From Pseudomonas sp. WS 5079 (GTDB lineage Bacteria; Pseudomonadota; Gammaproteobacteria; Pseudomonadales; Pseudomonadaceae), in the NCBI RefSeq assembly GCF_012985465.1, contig NZ_JAAQWN010000001.1:558001-622000 (forward strand): a stretch of DNA of 64,000 bases, given 5' to 3'. The notes under the pieces were generated by a model. It did no database searches, was not told where the DNA came from, and worked only from the letters and a program-made list of their open reading frames with translations. Of this stretch, positions 27,871 through 36,195 are shown piece after piece (position 1 is the first letter of the stretch; each line of letters starts with the position of its first letter). Both the position numbers and the translations under genes were made by a program.

Positions 27871-28692
27871 ATGTCGCTGCCCGACCTGGCCGCCCCGCGC
27901 TTCTGGCGTGATGCCAGCCTGCCGTTTATCGAGGCGCGCACTATCGATGACGGGCGCAAGGTCTGCTACACCCGGCATGCCCACGATCATTTCTCGATTG
28001 GTGCGATCACCGCCGGGCAGAGCCTGTATATCCATGGCCCGGACACGTTCCAAATCCACACCGGCACCGTGGTGCTGATGAACCCCGGCGACGTGCACGC
28101 CTGCAATCCCATCGACGACCAGCCCTGGTCGTATCACATGCTTTATATCGACACACCCTGGCTGACCGACCTGCAACACCAGTTGGGGTTTGCCTGCGAC
28201 TTGGACTTTCGCCGCTTCAGCACCACCCATACCGATGACCCGCTGCTGTTTGCCGGCCTGCTTGAGCTGTACGCCGTGCTGACCGACGAGCACGCCGAAC
28301 AGCTGCACAAACACAGTGCCGTGGTGAGTTTTTTCACTGAGGTACAGCTGCGCCTGAACCCCGCTGCGACGCGGCTACGGGAGATCAATCACAAGCTCGA
28401 ACGCGCCGCCGAGTACATCCGCGAACATTGCACCGAGGCGCTGAAACTCGACGAGATCTGCCAGGCTGCGCAGCTGTCGCCGTCGTACCTGATCCGTGCG
28501 TTCAAGCAGTCTTACGGGATGACACCCCATGCATTCCTGGTCAACCAGCGGATCCAGTTTGCCCGCAACCAACTGCGCAACGGCCAGTTGATTGCCGATG
28601 TGGCACTGGCCGCAGGCTTTGCCGACCAGGCGCACTTCCAGCGCACGTTCAAGCAACACCTGGCCGCCACGCCTGGGCAATATCGCGGCTGA
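27871..28692 (+). CDS. AraC-family transcriptional regulator
   Basis: 273 residues. An N-terminal cupin-type sensing domain contains RHAHDHFSIGAITAGQSLYIHG and LMNPGDVHACNPIDDQPW. A C-terminal pair of helix-turn-helices follows (about 175-273): LDEICQAAQLSPSYLIRAFKQSYGMTPHAFL and IADVALAAGFADQAHFQRTFKQHLAATPGQY. The ATG at 27871 gives MSLPDLAAPRFW; an extra 14-codon extension upstream was rejected. It is convergent with the LysE gene, the stops separated by one base. This AraC/LysE pairing suggests it controls the exporter; that is inferred from context. Confidence 0.93.
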   Translation: MSLPDLAAPRFWRDASLPFIEARTIDDGRKVCYTRHAHDHFSIGAITAGQSLYIHGPDTFQIHTGTVVLMNPGDVHACNPIDDQPWSYHMLYIDTPWLTDLQHQLGFACDLDFRRFSTTHTDDPLLFAGLLELYAVLTDEHAEQLHKHSAVVSFFTEVQLRLNPAATRLREINHKLERAAEYIREHCTEALKLDEICQAAQLSPSYLIRAFKQSYGMTPHAFLVNQRIQFARNQLRNGQLIADVALAAGFADQAHFQRTFKQHLAATPGQYRG

Positions 28693-28693
28693 C

Positions 28694-29281
28694 TCAGCCC
28701 AGCAACAGGTACGCCACACTGAGCACCAGCAACAGTGCCATGGTCCGGTTGAACAGGCGCATGCCCTGGGCATTGCTCAGGTAACGACGCAAGAACGTGC
28801 CCACATACGACCAGCACGCCACCGACAGGTAGCAAATCACCAGGTACACCGCCGCCAGTTGCCAGACCCGCGTGGCCTCACCATCGGCCGCAAACAGCCC
28901 CATGCCCGCCACGCACGCCAGCCAGGCCTTGGGGTTGAGCCATTGCATGACCGCGCCGTACAGCATCGACGGCGCAACGGCGGCCTCTTGGGCATCCAGC
29001 CGGCCGTCATCGATCGCCAGCTTGTAGGCCATGTACAGCAGGAATACCACCCCACCCCACTGAATGCCCTGGGTCAAGACCGGCCAGCGCATTAGCAATT
29101 CGTGCAGGCCCAGGCCGATCAACACCAATAACACCGTGAACCCCAGCGCCGCGCCGGCCACGTGCTTCTGGCTGGCGACAAAACCAAAGCGCGCACCCGA
29201 GCCAAGGGCGACGATATTGACAGGGCCGGGGGTGATAGAGGTCGCCAGGGCGAAGGCGGCCATGGACATGAGCACACTCAT
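28694..29281 (-). CDS. LysE/RhtB-family amino-acid exporter
   Basis: 195-residue inner-membrane protein with about six hydrophobic helices. The family signature SITPGPVNIVALGSGARFG is at residues 15-33, and the loop VMQWLNPKAWLACVAGMG (about 108-125) carries the conserved NPKAW. Length is normal. These proteins export amino acids or derivatives by proton exchange; the substrate is not visible. Its only neighbour is the convergent AraC regulator. Confidence 0.92.
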   Translation of the reverse strand: MSVLMSMAAFALATSITPGPVNIVALGSGARFGFVASQKHVAGAALGFTVLLVLIGLGLHELLMRWPVLTQGIQWGGVVFLLYMAYKLAIDDGRLDAQEAAVAPSMLYGAVMQWLNPKAWLACVAGMGLFAADGEATRVWQLAAVYLVICYLSVACWSYVGTFLRRYLSNAQGMRLFNRTMALLLVLSVAYLLLG

Positions 29282-29386
29282 TGCACTTCCTTTTTGTAAT
29301 GACAGGGGGACGAGGCCTGTACGCTACGTTCCTGTAGCCAGTGCGTATTGAAGAAAATGCCCCTGCAGGAGCCGGAAAGCCGGCGT

Positions 29387-29983
29387 CTACGCAAGCGTCA
29401 GGGTCGCCTTGAGCAGCCGCAGCTCCAGGTATTGCAGGAGCATGATGGTCTTGCCATCGACAATCTCTCCGCGCGTTACCATGGCGATGGCCTCGTCAAA
29501 CCCCAGCTCCAGCACGTCGATATCCTCGCCTTCCTCTTCAAGCCCGCCGCCCTCGCCCACACGGTCGCCGGGTTGGTACTCACCGATAAAGAAATGAATG
29601 CGCTCGGTCACCGAACCCGGGCTCATGAATGCCGAGTAGATTTTCTCGACATGGCCGATGCGGTAGCCGGTCTCTTCCTCGGCTTCCAGGCGGATACGCT
29701 CCTCAGGGCTGGCGTTGTCCAGCAGGCCCGCGGCGGTTTCGATCAGGTAGCCGTCGTGGCCATTGACGAAGGTCGGCATGCGGAACTGGCGAATCAGCAA
29801 CACCGTGCGCTGCAAGGTGTTGTACAAGAGGATGGTCGCACCATTGCCACGGTCGTACACCTCGCGGGTCTGGGCTTGCCAGCTGCCATCGCGGCGGCGC
29901 AGGTCGAAGCTGTACTTTTTCAGCAGGTACCAGTTGTCCGAGAGCAGCTCTTCGCCGGTGATGCGTACGGGGCTGTTGTCCAT
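29387..29983 (-). CDS. nudK: Nudix hydrolase, GDP-mannose pyrophosphatase NudK type
   Basis: 198 residues. The Nudix region is [20 protein letters not shown] then EEETGY (about residues 85-110), with the ADP-ribose/GDP-mannose subfamily opening AGLLDN. The canonical arginine before the glutamate of REUxEE is leucine, as the family tolerates variation here. The N-terminal part ([20 protein letters not shown]) is typical for NudK. The ATG at 29983 was chosen over a frame 20 codons longer with poor leader sequence. It hydrolyses nucleoside-diphosphate sugars in the cytoplasm; GDP-mannose is the family's known substrate. The gene stands alone. Confidence 0.85.
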   Translation of the reverse strand: MDNSPVRITGEELLSDNWYLLKKYSFDLRRRDGSWQAQTREVYDRGNGATILLYNTLQRTVLLIRQFRMPTFVNGHDGYLIETAAGLLDNASPEERIRLEAEEETGYRIGHVEKIYSAFMSPGSVTERIHFFIGEYQPGDRVGEGGGLEEEGEDIDVLELGFDEAIAMVTRGEIVDGKTIMLLQYLELRLLKATLTLA

Positions 29984-30169
29984 GGGAAGTCCTTTTGGTC
30001 GCAGGGGGGGCGCAGCATGTCGGGGACGTGCGCTCAGCGTCAAGCTGTCCTTAGGCCAGCATTGATCCGCGTTATCCGGCTACAATTGCGCCCTTTCTGC
30101 ACCGGATGACCGCTTTGGCGTGTGTCTGCCGGGGGTTATCTCGACAGTGCATCTTGCGGGGTCAAGGAC

Positions 30170-31339
30170 ATGATGCTGCACATACCGACGCTCTTGATGG
30201 TCGCGGTCTTCGTTTTTTGCCTGATGGGCCTGCTCACTGTCCACGCCTGGCACCGTGTGCGCGAGCCCACCCTGGGCTATTTGGGGGTGATGCTGTTGCT
30301 GGCGTCCCTCGGCACCGCCTTGATCGTGGTGCGCGGCGTGGGCGTGGATTTTGTCGCGCTGGTCCTGGGCAATGTGGTGCTGTTGCTCAGCGCCGCCATG
30401 AACTGGACCGCCATGCGCCTGTTCGTCCATGGCAAGCCGCACCTGCCGGGCATCCTCGCAGGCCCGGCGCTGTGGCTGGTGATGTGCCTGGTGCCACCGT
30501 TTTATGGCTCGATGTCCAGCCGGGTGACCCTGTACTCCCTGGTAGCCGCCAGCTATGGCGTGCTGTCGGCGCTGGAGTTGTGGCGTCATCGCCGACACCT
30601 GGAAGTGGCCTATCTGCCGGCGGTGGGGCTGATGCTGTTTCACACGACGTTTTACTGCGTGCGCGCAGTGATCGACCCCGGCATGCCGATCAAGAATGAA
30701 AACACGCTGGTGGGCGAAGGCGTGCCGTTCTTCTCGTTCATGTTGTTCGAATCGATGCTGTATGCGATCGGCATCGCCTACGTCACCCTGGCGATGGTCA
30801 AGGAGCGCGCCGAGCTCAACTTCAAGGCCGCCGCCTTCACCGACGTACTGACCGGTATCGACAATCGCCGGGCCTTCATGCTGCATGGCGAAAAACTTCT
30901 GGCCGACAGCCAGCAACACGGCAAGCCGGTGACTTTGCTGTTATGCGACCTCGACTATTTCAAGCGCCTCAACGACAGTTTCGGGCACCCCATGGGCGAC
31001 CAGGCGTTGATTGCCTTCAGCCAACTGACCTCGTCGATCCTGCGCAAGCACGATCTGTTCGCGCGCATCGGCGGCGAAGAGTTTGCCTGCCTGCTGGCCG
31101 ATACCGATGAGCAAGGCGCCGTGCAGGTCGCCGAACGCATTCGCCAGCGGTTTGCCGAACTGGACCTGCTGGCGCCGGGGTTCCTCAGTGTGAGTATCGG
31201 GGTGGTGGCCACCACTGCGGGCTGCCACGATCTGTCGCGGCTGTTGTCCCAGGCAGACCAGGCGCTGTACCGCGCCAAGGACCAGGGACGCAACCGCGTG
31301 CAGACCGCCTGCAACACTTTGCAAGCAATCGCTCCCTGA
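30170..31339 (+). CDS. Membrane diguanylate cyclase (GGDEF)
   Basis: 389 residues. Six or seven hydrophobic helices fill residues 1-205. A GGDEF domain follows (about 220-380) with LTGIDNRRAF, LLCDLDYFKRLNDSFGHPMGDQAL and the active-site motif GGEEF in RIGGEEFACLL. An inhibitory I-site R-x-x-D (RKHD) lies exactly five residues before GGEEF, so the enzyme should make c-di-GMP and be product-inhibited. No EAL or PAS domain is present. The ATG at 30170 (or 30173) was preferred to a GTG 16 codons upstream because AAGGA sits just before it. The input signal is unknown. Confidence 0.9.
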   Translation: MMLHIPTLLMVAVFVFCLMGLLTVHAWHRVREPTLGYLGVMLLLASLGTALIVVRGVGVDFVALVLGNVVLLLSAAMNWTAMRLFVHGKPHLPGILAGPALWLVMCLVPPFYGSMSSRVTLYSLVAASYGVLSALELWRHRRHLEVAYLPAVGLMLFHTTFYCVRAVIDPGMPIKNENTLVGEGVPFFSFMLFESMLYAIGIAYVTLAMVKERAELNFKAAAFTDVLTGIDNRRAFMLHGEKLLADSQQHGKPVTLLLCDLDYFKRLNDSFGHPMGDQALIAFSQLTSSILRKHDLFARIGGEEFACLLADTDEQGAVQVAERIRQRFAELDLLAPGFLSVSIGVVATTAGCHDLSRLLSQADQALYRAKDQGRNRVQTACNTLQAIAP

Positions 31340-31413
31340 CGGCTGTCTGAATAATCCCTTCACTGGCAAGGCATCTGGTAAAAATCCTGCTTTGCGCCTG
31401 TCCTGGAACCGCC

Positions 31414-32298
31414 ATGTCCTCACGTTTTCTCTCACGCCTGCGTCTGCGCTGGCTGCCCCTGCTGTGCATGGCACTGCTGATCCTGGGCCTGCCGGTGGGG
31501 TGCAATGTGCTGCAACACAAGGAGCGGGAACTGGTGTTTCGTATCGAGCCCGGTACTGCCAGTTGGTATCGCGGCCTGCCCAGCGATGTGCAGGAGTTCG
31601 AACTCAAGCCGGCCAGCTTCAAGTCCGGGCAGAGCCTGCATGGCTGGTGGTGGCCGGCGGCGAAAAAAGACGCACCGGCGATCCTCTACCTGCACGGGGT
31701 GCGCTGGAACCTCACCGGCCAGTTGTTTCGCATCGAGCAACTGCACGCCCAGGGCTACTCCGTGCTGGCCATCGACTACCGGGGCTTTGGCCAGAGCCGG
31801 GGCGACCTGCCATCAGAAACCAGCGTTTACCAGGATGCACGGATTGCCTGGGAGCGCTTCCAGGTGCTGCAACCGGACCCGGGCAAGCGCCTGATCTACG
31901 GCCACTCCCTGGGCGGCGCCGTAGCCATCGACCTCGCGGCCGAACTGGGTCAGCAGGCCGCCGCGCAACAGCTGCCGCCACCGGTACGTGGGCTGGTGAT
32001 CGAATCCACCTTTACCTCCCTGGCCGATGTTGCGGCGGCGGTGGCCAACACCTCGCTGCCGGTGCGCTGGTTGCTGTCGCAGAAGTTTGATTCCATCGAC
32101 AAAATCGCCGATATCCACATGCCCTTGCTGGTGGTACACGGCCTCGATGACCGCTACGTACCGCCGCGTTTCAGCCAGCAATTATTTGATGCCGCCCAAG
32201 AGCCCAAGCATTTGCTGCTGGTGCCGGGAGCCAGCCACAACAACAGCCTGAGCCTGGGGGGGCGCAGCTATCGCCAGGCACTGCAGGGTTTGCTGTAA
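31414..32298 (+). CDS. Alpha/beta hydrolase lipoprotein (Bem46/ABHD13-like)
   Basis: 294 residues. The N-terminus has a basic stretch, a hydrophobic helix and a possible lipobox (GLPVGC, C30). The hydrolase core shows oxyanion region YLHGVRWN, AIDYRGFGQSRGDLPSE, nucleophile elbow GHSLGG (Ser near residue 167), acid in VVHGLDDRYVPP and base in PGASHNNSL. This is the complete Ser-Asp-His set of a serine hydrolase facing the periplasm. The substrate is unknown. It follows the cyclase gene after 74 bases and may be its own transcription unit. Confidence 0.88.
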   Translation: MSSRFLSRLRLRWLPLLCMALLILGLPVGCNVLQHKERELVFRIEPGTASWYRGLPSDVQEFELKPASFKSGQSLHGWWWPAAKKDAPAILYLHGVRWNLTGQLFRIEQLHAQGYSVLAIDYRGFGQSRGDLPSETSVYQDARIAWERFQVLQPDPGKRLIYGHSLGGAVAIDLAAELGQQAAAQQLPPPVRGLVIESTFTSLADVAAAVANTSLPVRWLLSQKFDSIDKIADIHMPLLVVHGLDDRYVPPRFSQQLFDAAQEPKHLLLVPGASHNNSLSLGGRSYRQALQGLL

Positions 32299-32427
32299 AA
32301 GTGCGAATCCGGCACCGATTTCAACGATGCGTGTCAAGCGCAAGCCGCGCGCCAAAAGGCTTGCAAACGATCCTGATCAAATATTGACCGCAGCTAGAAT
32401 CGCCAGTGCTGCCGGGGCCACGCAAGG

Positions 32428-32462
32428 TTATCCACAGAGATACCCACGGTTTTCGTGGACAA
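32428..32462. promoter_or_regulatory. Candidate DnaA boxes in inverted orientation
   Basis: TTATCCACA at 32428-32436 is a perfect DnaA box, and CGTGGACAA at 32454-32462 is a 7/9 match on the other strand. A small hairpin (CCACG-GTTTT-CGTGG) lies between, with a T-rich run after. The 243-base gap that holds them has no ORF. Function is speculative. Confidence 0.3.
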
Positions 32463-32541
32463 CTCTTTTTGCATTTAACCGTTTTTTATCCGCCACCACC
32501 TGCATACCCGGCAACGGCGCCGCACATTGCCTCCTTCGCGG

Positions 32542-32751
32542 TCAGTTGCCCTGCGCCACCTTATCCGTGGCAATCGGCAACTCAATGCCCCAGTCGCCAT
32601 GCAGGTACCAGTCCTCACCGATCATCTCGGCCGGATGCATGGTGCGGTCGGCGCCGTTGCCGCAGGCCAGCGCAGTGGTCGCGCAATAACGGTCGCAGCC
32701 CCAGCAGATACGCTCGGGGTGTTTGGGGTTGAGCGGGAACGGCTTGGCCAT
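32542..32751 (-). CDS. DUF3079 family small Cys-rich protein
   Basis: 69 residues from the ATG at 32751. MAKPFPLNPKHPERICWGCD followed by RYCATTALACGNGADRTMHP matches the DUF3079 family, whose members carry the conserved C-x2-C-x3-C and C-G-N-G pattern suggestive of metal binding. It is cytoplasmic, with no signal sequence. A longer frame reaching to 32925 was rejected because the family starts at MAK-x-FPLNPKHPERICWGC. It is divergent from the Ftr iron-import operon, sharing a 176-base promoter region, which hints at a metal-related role; function is unknown. Confidence 0.82.
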   Translation of the reverse strand: MAKPFPLNPKHPERICWGCDRYCATTALACGNGADRTMHPAEMIGEDWYLHGDWGIELPIATDKVAQGN

Positions 32752-32810
32752 GAGTAGGCTCCACAGCGGTGGGCGGTGATTTGATCCTACGGCCAGCGCC
32801 TGCCCACAGC

Positions 32811-32826
32811 CTTGACCAACGTCAAG
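32811..32826. promoter_or_regulatory. ANR/FNR-like palindrome
   Basis: CTTGACCAACGTCAAG is a perfect 6-4-6 inverted repeat. Against the ANR/Dnr consensus TTGAT-N4-ATCAA it has one symmetric mismatch per half. It lies between the DUF3079 and ftrA-like starts, so oxygen or NO control is possible. Confidence 0.4.
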
Positions 32827-32858
32827 AATGGTTGTGGCCACAGACCTGGAAACTTGAC

Positions 32859-32877
32859 GGGAATCATTATTATTTAC
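32859..32877 (+). promoter_or_regulatory. Putative Fur box of ftrABCD
   Basis: GGGAATCATTATTATTTAC matches the 19-base Fur consensus at 12 positions and ends 51 bases before the first ftr gene, fitting iron repression. Confidence 0.42.
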
Positions 32878-32927
32878 AGCAAAGCTTTCTAGACTCGGCT
32901 TCTCATTTGCTCTGTCAGGAAACACCC

Positions 32928-33458
32928 ATGCGCATCCCCTTCACGCTGTCACTGGCCCTGCTGCTGTCGACTGGCGCGGCCGTCGCCAAGGAATACCCGA
33001 TCGGCGAGCCACAAATGTGTCCCGGCCTGGAAGTCGGCGCGGTCTATCTGCAACCAATCGAAATGGCGCCACCGGGCATGATGCGCGCCACTGCCGATTC
33101 GGATGTGCACCTGGAGGCCGACATCCGCGCCACCGCCGACAACCAGCAGGGCTTCCAGGAAGGCAGTTTCGTACCCTACCTGAACGTAACGTTCCGCCTG
33201 CAGAAACAAGGCGGTGCCAGCCCGATCATCGGTGAATTCCACGCCATGGTGGCCAACGACGGGCCGCACTACGGCGACAACGTCAAACTGCTCGGCCCTG
33301 GCAAATACCAACTGACCTTCACGGTGATGCCGCCCAGCGGTCATGGCTCACTGGGGCGGCATACCGACAAGGAAACCGGCGTAGCCCCTTGGTTCGAGCG
33401 CTGCGAAGTGCATTACGAATTCGTCTATGCGGGGATCGGCAAGAAAGGCGGTTACTGA
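32928..33458 (+). CDS. ftrA: P19-family periplasmic iron-binding protein
   Basis: 176 residues. A signal peptide ends GAAVAKEYP. The mature protein is the P19/Tp34/FetP type with EYPIGEPQMCPGLEVGAVYLQPIEM, HLEADIRA, FVPYLNVTFRLQKQ and HAMVANDGPHYGDNVKLLGPGKYQL. The Glu, Met and His residues in these motifs bind copper and ferrous iron in characterised relatives. It starts a tightly packed four-gene operon of the FtrABCD type known from Bordetella and Brucella for ferrous iron uptake. The next gene's ATG abuts its stop. Confidence 0.9.
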   Translation: MRIPFTLSLALLLSTGAAVAKEYPIGEPQMCPGLEVGAVYLQPIEMAPPGMMRATADSDVHLEADIRATADNQQGFQEGSFVPYLNVTFRLQKQGGASPIIGEFHAMVANDGPHYGDNVKLLGPGKYQLTFTVMPPSGHGSLGRHTDKETGVAPWFERCEVHYEFVYAGIGKKGGY

Positions 33459-33782
33459 ATGCGCAATCCCCTCGCCCTGTGCGCGCTGCTGGCCTGTGGC
33501 ACGGCTCTGGCAGCGCCCTTGCCCACCTATGAATTAACCCTGCAAGACGGCCACTTCAACCCGGCGCAACTCAAGGTGGCGGCCGGCCAGCGCTTCAAGA
33601 TCGTGCTGAAGAATATCGGCCAGGGCCCGGCCGAGTTCGAGAGCACGCCGCTGCGCGTGGAAAAAGTGCTGTCGCCGGGGGTGACCACCTTTGTCGTGAT
33701 CCACCCGCTCAAGCCCGGCGCCTATCCGTTTTTCGACGAATTCAACTCACAGCTGCCCGAGGGCAGCATCCTCGCCGAATAA
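33459..33782 (+). CDS. ftrB: Cupredoxin-like periplasmic protein of the Ftr iron importer
   Basis: 107 residues. A signal peptide ends ALAAPLP. A short beta-sandwich domain (YELTLQDGHFNPAQLKVAAG...FKIVLKNIGQGPAEFES...GVTTFVVIHPLKPGAYPFFDEFN) is typical of the Cupredoxin_1/EfeO-type family. The mature part has no cysteine, so it lacks a type-1 copper centre. FtrB in Bordetella is proposed to oxidise ferrous iron before permeation. The ATG directly follows the upstream TGA, so translation is coupled. Confidence 0.88.
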   Translation: MRNPLALCALLACGTALAAPLPTYELTLQDGHFNPAQLKVAAGQRFKIVLKNIGQGPAEFESTPLRVEKVLSPGVTTFVVIHPLKPGAYPFFDEFNSQLPEGSILAE

Positions 33783-33799
33783 CGGCCCGGGAGCATTAG

Positions 33800-34642
33800 A
33801 TGAATCAATCGATGTTTATCGTCTGGCGAGAAAGCGTCGAGGCGTTGCTGGTGATCGGCATTCTCCAGGCCTGGATCAGCCAACAGCCCGAGGGCTCGCG
33901 CCTGGGGCGCTTCCTGTGGGCCGGCGTGGCGCTGGGCCTGCTGTGTTCCGCCGGGTTGGCCGGCTTGATGCTGTGGGCCGGCGAAGCCATGAGCGGCCCC
34001 AGCGGCGAATGGTTCCAGGCCGGCATGACCTTGCTGGCAAGCCTGTTGATGGTACAGATGGTGTTCTGGATGCACCGCCACGGGCCAAACCTGCGCCATA
34101 CCCTGCTGCGCGACGCCGACCAGCGCGCGGCGCGCCAGGGCGGCCTGGGGTTGTTGTTGCTGGCGTTGTTGGCGGTCAGCCGCGAAGGCAGCGAAAGCGT
34201 GGTGTTCCTGTACGGTGCCGGTGCCCAGCTACACGGCCCGGCACTGGGCCTGTTCGCCGTTGGCGGCGTGCTCGGCCTGGTGTTGGCCGGGCTGACGGTG
34301 ATGCTGCTGCGCAGCACGCGGCGGCTGATCTCCTGGTCGCGGTTTTTTGCTCTCAGCGAGGTGCTGTTGCTGCTGTTGGCGGCTGCCCTGCTGGTGGCCG
34401 CCGTGGAACGTATTGGCGGGCAGCTGTTGGCCATGGACATGCCCGATTGGGTCTACACCCTGGTGGGCGAAGCCTGGTGGGACAGCACTGCCCTGCTCAG
34501 TGACAGCCACGGCCTGGGCGCAGTGCTCGCCGGCTTTGCCGGGTACCGCGCGACGCCCAGCGCAGTCACCCTGCTGGTGCTGGCAGGTTATTGGCTGCTG
34601 GTCGGCCAAGGGCTGTATCGCGCCCGACGAGCGCCGTTGTGA
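33800..34642 (+). CDS. ftrC: FTR1-family high-affinity iron permease
   Basis: 280-residue inner-membrane permease with about seven helices. The two R-E-x-x-E iron-relay motifs are visible: RESVE at residues 10-14 and REGSE at about 128-132. These bind iron during translocation in FTR1/EfeU proteins. It starts 17 bases after the cupredoxin gene with GGGAG before the ATG. Its TGA overlaps the GTG start of the next gene (GTGA). Confidence 0.93.
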   Translation: MNQSMFIVWRESVEALLVIGILQAWISQQPEGSRLGRFLWAGVALGLLCSAGLAGLMLWAGEAMSGPSGEWFQAGMTLLASLLMVQMVFWMHRHGPNLRHTLLRDADQRAARQGGLGLLLLALLAVSREGSESVVFLYGAGAQLHGPALGLFAVGGVLGLVLAGLTVMLLRSTRRLISWSRFFALSEVLLLLLAAALLVAAVERIGGQLLAMDMPDWVYTLVGEAWWDSTALLSDSHGLGAVLAGFAGYRATPSAVTLLVLAGYWLLVGQGLYRARRAPL

Positions 34643-36000
34643 ACAGCCCCTGGCTGCAACGCCTGGGGGATGGCATGCGCCGCCATGGGCGGTTGATTCG
34701 CGGTGTGCAATGGGCGGTGGTGCTGTTCTACGCGGGACTGCTGGTCGTGCCCGCGTTGCTCGCGCTGCCCAGCAGCCAGGCGCGCCTGCTGGACAACCTG
34801 ACCCTACTGGCACAGTTCCTGTTCTGGGGTGTGTGGTGGCCGTTCGTGGTGCTGTCCATCGTGCTGTTTGGCCGTGTGTGGTGCGGCGTGCTCTGCCCCG
34901 AAGGCTCCTTGAGCGAATGGGCCAGCCGCCATGGGCGCGGCCTGGGTATCCCCACCTGGATCCGCTGGGGCGGCTGGCCCACCGTGGGTTTCTGCCTGAC
35001 CACCCTCTACGGCCAGTTGATCAGTGTGTACGACTACGCCCAGGCCGCCTTGCTGATCCTCGGCGGCTCAACGGTGGCCGCAGTGCTGGTGGGCCTGCTG
35101 TTTGTGCGCGGCAAACGGGTGTGGTGCCGCTACCTGTGCCCGGTCAGCGGTGTTTTCGCCCTGCTCGCGCGCCTGGCGCCGGTGCACTTCCAGGTCGACG
35201 AGCAACGCTGGAAAGCCAACGACGGCCCGCGCCTGCCCTTGCCCAACTGCGCGCCGCTGCTGGACATCCGCCGCCTGCAAGGCGCCAGCGATTGCCACGC
35301 GTGCGGGCGCTGTAGCGGGCAACGCGGCGCGGTGCAGTTGATTGCCCGTTCATGCAACAGCGAAATCCTCCAGGCCCCGCGCAAACCCGCGCAGCCCTGG
35401 GATACGCGCTTGTTGCTATTTGGAGTGATCGGCCTGGCGATGGGCGCCTTCCAGTGGACCGTCAGCCCTTGGTTCATCACGTTCAAACAGTTCGTCGCAC
35501 AGTGGCTGGTGGAACACGATTGGCTATGGCCGTTGCAGGACAGCGCGCCCTGGTGGCTGTTGACCCATTACCCCCAAGCCAACGACAGCTTCAGTTGGCT
35601 GGACGGCTTTTGCATCGTCGCGTACCTGGGCGCCAGCAGCCTGCTGATCGGCGGCGCCTTAATGGGGCTGGTGCGCCTGGCCGCAAGAATCAGCGGTGAT
35701 CGTGCACGGTATTGGGCCCTGGCGCTGACCTTGACGCCCCTTGGCGGTGCGGGGCTGTTCCTCGGGCTGTCGGCAACCACGGTGAAGTTGTTGCGTTATG
35801 AAGGGTTGTTATTGGAATGGGTGCAACCGGCGCGCGGCGCATTGCTGGCCGGGGCTGTCGCTTGGTGTGTGTGGCTGGCGTGGCAACAGCTGGCCGACAC
35901 ACCCTTGGCGCGACGCTGCGCGGCCTCGGCTTGCCTGCTACTGGCTAATGGGCTGGTAGCGTATGGCTGGTGGCTACAGTTCTGGGGCTGGAGCCTGTAG
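34639..36000 (+). CDS. ftrD: Polyferredoxin-like membrane protein of the Ftr iron importer
   Basis: 453 residues. The start is GTG at 34639 (NSPWLQRLGDGMRR), overlapping the permease stop; a longer frame from 34591 is not needed. About five N-terminal and four C-terminal transmembrane helices flank Fe-S motifs of the NapH/NosR type: WCGVLCPEG, WCRYLCPVSG, NCAPLL and CHACGRC. This subunit is thought to pass electrons that re-reduce iron or the cupredoxin during transport. It ends the operon and is followed by REP repeats. Confidence 0.9.
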   Translation: MNSPWLQRLGDGMRRHGRLIRGVQWAVVLFYAGLLVVPALLALPSSQARLLDNLTLLAQFLFWGVWWPFVVLSIVLFGRVWCGVLCPEGSLSEWASRHGRGLGIPTWIRWGGWPTVGFCLTTLYGQLISVYDYAQAALLILGGSTVAAVLVGLLFVRGKRVWCRYLCPVSGVFALLARLAPVHFQVDEQRWKANDGPRLPLPNCAPLLDIRRLQGASDCHACGRCSGQRGAVQLIARSCNSEILQAPRKPAQPWDTRLLLFGVIGLAMGAFQWTVSPWFITFKQFVAQWLVEHDWLWPLQDSAPWWLLTHYPQANDSFSWLDGFCIVAYLGASSLLIGGALMGLVRLAARISGDRARYWALALTLTPLGGAGLFLGLSATTVKLLRYEGLLLEWVQPARGALLAGAVAWCVWLAWQQLADTPLARRCAASACLLLANGLVAYGWWLQFWGWSL

Positions 36001-36050
36001 GACGCCGTTCAGTTAAGCGAACGCAATGCTCAAAGCAGCGAAGATCAAAT

Positions 36051-36153
36051 GTGGGAACGGGCTTGTCGGATCGCCGCATCGCCGCGAAGACGTCGGCCCA
36101 GCAACCATTGATGTTGACTGACCCACTGCTTTCGCGAGCAAGCCCGCTCCCAC
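36051..36153. repeat. Paired inverted REP
   Basis: GTGGGAACGGGCTTGTCGG at left and CGCGAGCAAGCCCGCTCCCAC at right form an imperfect two-unit REP filling the gap between ftrD and the chemoreceptor gene (convergent stops). Confidence 0.75.
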
Positions 36154-36195
36154 AGGGGATCTGCGCTTAACTGAACGACATTAGATGGCCCCGCG

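Noticed and set aside
34591..34638. N-terminal extension of the ftrD-like protein
   Set aside because: It overlaps the permease coding region and adds an Arg/Pro-rich leader; the GTG at 34639 with GTGA coupling is more likely.
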